Assembly: GCA_964623635.1 (NCBI GenBank)
Contig: CAZUUA010000007.1
Coordinates: 1 to 64,000 of the forward strand
Origin: UMGS1696 sp964623635
GTDB lineage: Bacteria; Bacillota; Clostridia; Oscillospirales; CAG-272
Direction of reading: 5' to 3'
Length of the DNA: 64,000 nucleotides
Both the position numbers and the translations under genes were made by a program. Positions 61,060 to 64,000 of this stretch are shown in pieces (position 1 is the first letter of the stretch; each line of letters begins with the position of its first letter). Under the pieces are notes generated by a model that made no database searches, was not told where the DNA came from, and saw only the letters and a program-made list of their open reading frames with translations.

Positions 61060-61767
61060 ATGAAGAAACTGCTTTCGTTTTTGTTCGTTTGTTTGTTGTG
61101 TACGGCGCTTCTCTGTCCGGTCTCTGCCGCCGATTGGGTAGTGGACACCTTTGTGTCTTCCTACGATGATGTACCGGATTGGTTCGACGATGCCAATGTG
61201 GTGGAGTTTGAGGATTACTATGCAGAAGGCGCCACCAATGCCCGTGCCGGTGACCACTATGTATACCTGAAAAACGACGGCAAGGGTGACTTCTCCATTG
61301 AGTTTGAAGTGGACGAAGACGGTATCTATGACATTGGCGCTACCCTGATGGGCTGGAACAAGAGCGTGCCCCGTTCCACCAATATGACCATTGACGGTGC
61401 ACCCTATGTATATGTGATGTTCGATTACGAAGACGATTCTACCCAGTATGTGGAACAGTACCTGACCGGGCTGCAAATGGAGCTGACCAAGGGCAAGCAC
61501 ACCTTTACCCTGTCTCTGGCCGCCGACTTTGACGACAGCACCGTCAAGAGCCTGTACTTCGACAACTTCTTCTACCACAAGGCAGCAGATATTCCGGTGG
61601 AAACAGAAGCACCGGAGACTGTGGCAGAGACCGTTGCCGATGCACCTGCAGCCGATGCACCTGCAGCAGAACCGGTGGTAGCACCCCAGACCATGGATGC
61701 CGGTGTGTTTGCCGTGATCGCTGCTGTGACTGCACTGAGCGGCTATATGGCTTCTAAGAAGAGATAA
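61060..61767 (+). CDS. secreted beta-sandwich protein with LPXTG-like C-terminal tail
   Basis: The 235-residue protein has a signal peptide (residues 1-23, VSAA). It then has an acidic domain of about 150 residues rich in aromatics and Asp (DHYVYLKNDGKGDFSIEF, IDGAPYVYVMFDY, LYFDNFFYHK), reminiscent of carbohydrate-binding modules. An Ala/Pro/Glu/Thr linker leads to VAPQTMDAG, a hydrophobic helix and SKKR. This end looks like a sortase-type sorting signal with APQTMD in place of LPXTG. It is probably displayed on the cell wall, perhaps binding glycan. The ATG at 61060 follows TGGAGG. No sortase gene is in the window. Confidence 0.7.
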   Translation: MKKLLSFLFVCLLCTALLCPVSAADWVVDTFVSSYDDVPDWFDDANVVEFEDYYAEGATNARAGDHYVYLKNDGKGDFSIEFEVDEDGIYDIGATLMGWNKSVPRSTNMTIDGAPYVYVMFDYEDDSTQYVEQYLTGLQMELTKGKHTFTLSLAADFDDSTVKSLYFDNFFYHKAADIPVETEAPETVAETVADAPAADAPAAEPVVAPQTMDAGVFAVIAAVTALSGYMASKKR

Positions 61768-61785
61768 ATTCTGTCCGATACAATT

Positions 61786-61811
61786 GGCGGTATGGGGATG
61801 CCTATGCCGCC
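61786..61811 (+). terminator. terminator of the secreted beta-sandwich protein gene
   Basis: GGCGGTAT and ATGCCGCC pair with one G-U and are followed by six T. Copy 7 begins 36 bases later, so part of the transcription may read through. Confidence 0.75.
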
Positions 61812-61846
61812 TTTTTTGATAAAACTATGTGAAACGAGGATCAACT

Positions 61847-63286
61847 ATGCATACCAAACGACTGCTTACGCTGCTGCTTGCGGCATTGCTGCTGACTGCT
61901 TGTGGAAATGGTACCACGGAGACCATCGCTGCCGAGACCACGACACCGGTGGAAACGGCACCGGAGACCACCTATATCGATACCCTGGGTCAAAAGGATT
62001 TTGGCGGCGCTACCTACACCTATGCCTTTGGCGGACGCAGCACCACGATCCCACTGCTGGATCCCCACGTGGGTGAGCTGACCGGGGAGATCATGAACGA
62101 TACCCTCTACAACCGAGACAAATGGATCGAAGAAGAATATAATGTCTCCATTGCCTATTTGGAAGACAAAGACACGCAAAGCAGCATCCGCAATGCGGTA
62201 CAGGCCGGGGATGCGCTGTGCGATGTGGTGATCGGCTCCCTGGCAGATGGCAAATCCGGACTGGGTGCTGTGGTACAGCAGGGCGTGCTCTATAACCTGT
62301 TGGACGTGCCGCACCTGCAGCTGGACAAGGAATGGTGGAGCCCGCTGATGTACGAGAACGTACAGTACAACGGAAAGATGTTCTTCACCTCCGGCGATAT
62401 GGCGCCCTTCTCCTACATCGGTCCCGCCTGCGTCTACATGAATCTGGATCTGGCGCTGAACTACCAGGTGGACGAAAACGAGATATACGAGCTGGTGTAC
62501 GACGGCAACTGGACCTTTGACGAGCTGTACAGCCGGTACAATGGTCTGGACAACGACCTGAACGGCGACGGCAAAATGCACTGTCTGGACGACTTCTACG
62601 GCATCGTTACGGAATACAACAATCTGACCTCTACGCTGCTTCTGGTGGCAAACGATGTGAAGCTCTGCGAAACGGATGAGAGTGGGAAGCTTGCCATCCA
62701 TCTGAACGATGAGCGCACCGTGTCCGTCATTGACAAAATGGCAAACTATTTCCAGAAGATCGAAAACAACGGCGACAACACCCTGCTGTTCGATGAGACC
62801 TTCAAGTTCGACCGGGCGCTGTTTGCGGTACATTATGTGGAATCTACGCTGCGCCGGTTCCGGGATATGGACAGCGACTATGTGATCCTGCCCATGCCGA
62901 AATACGACACCGACCAGGAGAGCTACGTGTGCTACATCAATCCGTGGGTACACGCCTTTGTTTCCGTTCCGCTGGTGGTGGAGGACATCGAAAGAACCGG
63001 CTTTATCACCGAAGTGATGGAATATAAATCTGTCGAAATGGTGCGGCCTGCCGTATATGACGTGACCCTGAAGGGCAAGGCGCTGCGGAATGAAGACAGC
63101 CTGGCCATGCTGGACATCGTGTTCGATACCACCTACATCGATTTCAACGGCATCTATGAATTCGGCGGCCTGCTGGCTACGGTGAACGGTGCGATCTTCT
63201 ACGATAAACCCTATGCCTCTGCCTATGCAGCTGCGGATGCAAAGGCGAATGCGGCACTGGAAAAGTTCATGGAGATCTTTGCGTAA
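61847..63286 (+). CDS. extracellular solute-binding lipoprotein, orphan (copy 7 of 7)
   Basis: The 479-residue lipoprotein is the shortest copy. Its lipobox is at Cys19 (LTAC), with a Thr/Glu linker. Motifs are LTGEIMNDTLYNRD (about residues 77-90), KEWWSPLM, YELVYDGNWTFDELYSRY with the loop DLNGDGKMHCLDD, ILPMPKYDTDQESY and ALRNEDSLAMLDIV. The ATG at 61847 has CGAGGA upstream. It lies between two secreted-protein genes and has no clear promoter of its own, so it may depend on read-through from the upstream gene. No ABC membrane partner is seen. Confidence 0.88.
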   Translation: MHTKRLLTLLLAALLLTACGNGTTETIAAETTTPVETAPETTYIDTLGQKDFGGATYTYAFGGRSTTIPLLDPHVGELTGEIMNDTLYNRDKWIEEEYNVSIAYLEDKDTQSSIRNAVQAGDALCDVVIGSLADGKSGLGAVVQQGVLYNLLDVPHLQLDKEWWSPLMYENVQYNGKMFFTSGDMAPFSYIGPACVYMNLDLALNYQVDENEIYELVYDGNWTFDELYSRYNGLDNDLNGDGKMHCLDDFYGIVTEYNNLTSTLLLVANDVKLCETDESGKLAIHLNDERTVSVIDKMANYFQKIENNGDNTLLFDETFKFDRALFAVHYVESTLRRFRDMDSDYVILPMPKYDTDQESYVCYINPWVHAFVSVPLVVEDIERTGFITEVMEYKSVEMVRPAVYDVTLKGKALRNEDSLAMLDIVFDTTYIDFNGIYEFGGLLATVNGAIFYDKPYASAYAAADAKANAALEKFMEIFA

Positions 63287-63369
63287 GGCACCACCGAAAA
63301 TATGGCGTGTACAATTGTCGAACTTCAACAAGGAAACGGAAATAACGAGAAGAAATTGTGACAAAACCA

Positions 63370-63398
63370 TTGACAAATCCGTGATATGGTGGTACAAT
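63370..63398 (+). promoter_or_regulatory. promoter of the last secreted protein gene
   Basis: TTGACA at 63370-63375, a 17-base spacer ending GGTGG and TACAAT at 63393-63398, 41 bases before the ATG. Confidence 0.8.
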
Positions 63399-63439
63399 GT
63401 ACCTATCCAAATTTTTACATTTCTTTGGAGGAAATCAAA

Positions 63440-64000
63440 ATGAAAAAGCTTTTGACTCTCGTGCTGGCGACTGTGATGACCGTTGCCTGTGCGCTGGGTG
63501 CTTCTGCCGGCTGGTGTGACGAAGTGTTCGCCGATGTGAATTTCTCCGCACTGGCAACCTACGGCGCCGACGAGCTGGGCACTTACCAGATGCGTGGTTT
63601 CGCAACCGACCCCAACGGCAAGTACTACTTCGGCGGTAACCTGCAGGGTGGTCCCACCATGTACAAGTTTAACACCAAGGGTGAGATGCTGGACTCCTAT
63701 CAGTTCACCACCGATCCCGGCTCCTATGTGAAGGCTATCACCTGTGACGACCGTGGCTACGTGTACAACGGTATCGCCAACGCCGCCAACAATGGTGCGT
63801 TCTTCTTCTCCATCTGCGACATGGAGACCCTGACCGAGCAGTCCTATGTGGAAGTGACCATCGATGGTAAGATCGGCGTCAACGGTGTAGGCGTTGCCAA
63901 TGTGGACGGCAAGTACATCCTGTCCCTGATCTGCAACTACGACACCAACCGGATGTATTTCTTTGACGTGACCGACGTGAAGAAGCCCACCGAGATCAGC
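63440..64000 (+). CDS. secreted protein, beta-propeller-like (3' end outside window)
   Basis: The first 187 codons run to the right edge without a stop. A signal peptide (KKLLTLVLATVMTVACALGASA) is followed by a mature part with repeating beta-hairpin phrases such as GFATDPNGKYYFGGN, KFNTKGEMLDSYQ, ITCDDRGYVYNG and VANVDGKYILSLI. These resemble blades of NHL or SMP-30-type propellers. TGGAGG lies ten bases before the ATG at 63440, and a consensus promoter precedes it. Function is not recognisable; a surface glycan-binding or scaffold role would fit the neighbours. Any C-terminal anchor lies outside the window. Confidence 0.65.
   Translation, partial: MKKLLTLVLATVMTVACALGASAGWCDEVFADVNFSALATYGADELGTYQMRGFATDPNGKYYFGGNLQGGPTMYKFNTKGEMLDSYQFTTDPGSYVKAITCDDRGYVYNGIANAANNGAFFFSICDMETLTEQSYVEVTIDGKIGVNGVGVANVDGKYILSLICNYDTNRMYFFDVTDVKKPTEIS

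Noticed and set aside
61841..63397. Minus-strand open frame of more than 500 codons opposite lipoprotein copy 7
   Set aside because: The plus-strand gene has a lipobox, a ribosome site and the family motifs; the antisense frame has none.

Overview
The window looks like draft-genome sequence from an anaerobic, probably gut-dwelling Bacillota of class Clostridia. The evidence is a Gram-positive division cluster (yggS, sepF, yggT, ylmH, divIVA, lspA, rluA), many lipobox lipoproteins, strong AGGAGG-type ribosome sites, SigA-type promoters with 17-base spacers, and the Clostridia-typical GGGtGRT/NifU-like gene pair. The genus cannot be fixed from this sequence. A run of exactly 100 N inside a tandem repeat shows that this is a scaffold with an unresolved join.

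Layout. 1-8.1 kb: the end of a diaminopimelate dehydrogenase gene, an SNF-type sodium symporter, a MATE exporter, the GGGtGRT/NifU-like pair, a three-gene DUF2975/Xre/DUF4153 module and a DtxR-family regulator. 8.2-16.2 kb: a rightward sugar-catabolic cluster (nagB-like, Gfo/Idh oxidoreductase, epimerase, second Gfo/Idh, nagA, aldo/keto reductase, 96-base repeats, clan GH-D glycosidase). 16.2-19.4 kb: two substrate-binding lipoproteins. 19.5-23.2 kb: three tRNA-modification genes (tcdA, ttcA-like, mnmA) and an alpha/beta hydrolase. 23.2-29.2 kb: GH35, GH127 and GH36 glycosidases. 29.3-36.5 kb: the division/envelope cluster. 36.7-40.0 kb: a YhaN-like ATPase and an SbcD/YhaO-like nuclease. 40.2-49.5 kb: a nucleoside hydrolase-like gene with internal repeats, two more substrate-binding lipoproteins, a PHP phosphoesterase, an AT-rich lipoprotein gene and a GH2 beta-galactosidase. 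49.6-56.2 kb: a 74-base tandem array, an EF-G paralogue, a MIF-family tautomerase and a zinc-uptake operon (zur-znuA-znuC-znuB). 56.4-64 kb: three more substrate-binding lipoproteins, pheA, a surface protein with an LPXTG-like tail and an incomplete secreted protein.

The genes fit a cell specialised in harvesting oligosaccharides. There are five glycosidases (GH-D, GH35, GH127, GH36, GH2), an amino-sugar branch built from NagA, NagB and four sugar redox/epimerase enzymes, and seven paralogous sugar-binding-type lipoproteins. None of the seven has a permease or ATPase next to it, so they must dock on transporters encoded elsewhere or act as surface sugar binders.

The most unusual features are: the seven orphan binding lipoproteins sharing a GE-x2-ND-x2-Y-x-R signature; the 96-base palindromic repeat that appears to supply the stop codon of a truncated aldo/keto reductase; the 74-base array with 148-base alternation; the three 48-base repeats copying the first strand of a nucleoside hydrolase fold; and the NagA/NagB/Gfo-Idh/epimerase/AKR cluster, which may be an undescribed amino-sugar pathway. 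No CRISPR array, transposase, integrase, rRNA or tRNA gene was recognised.
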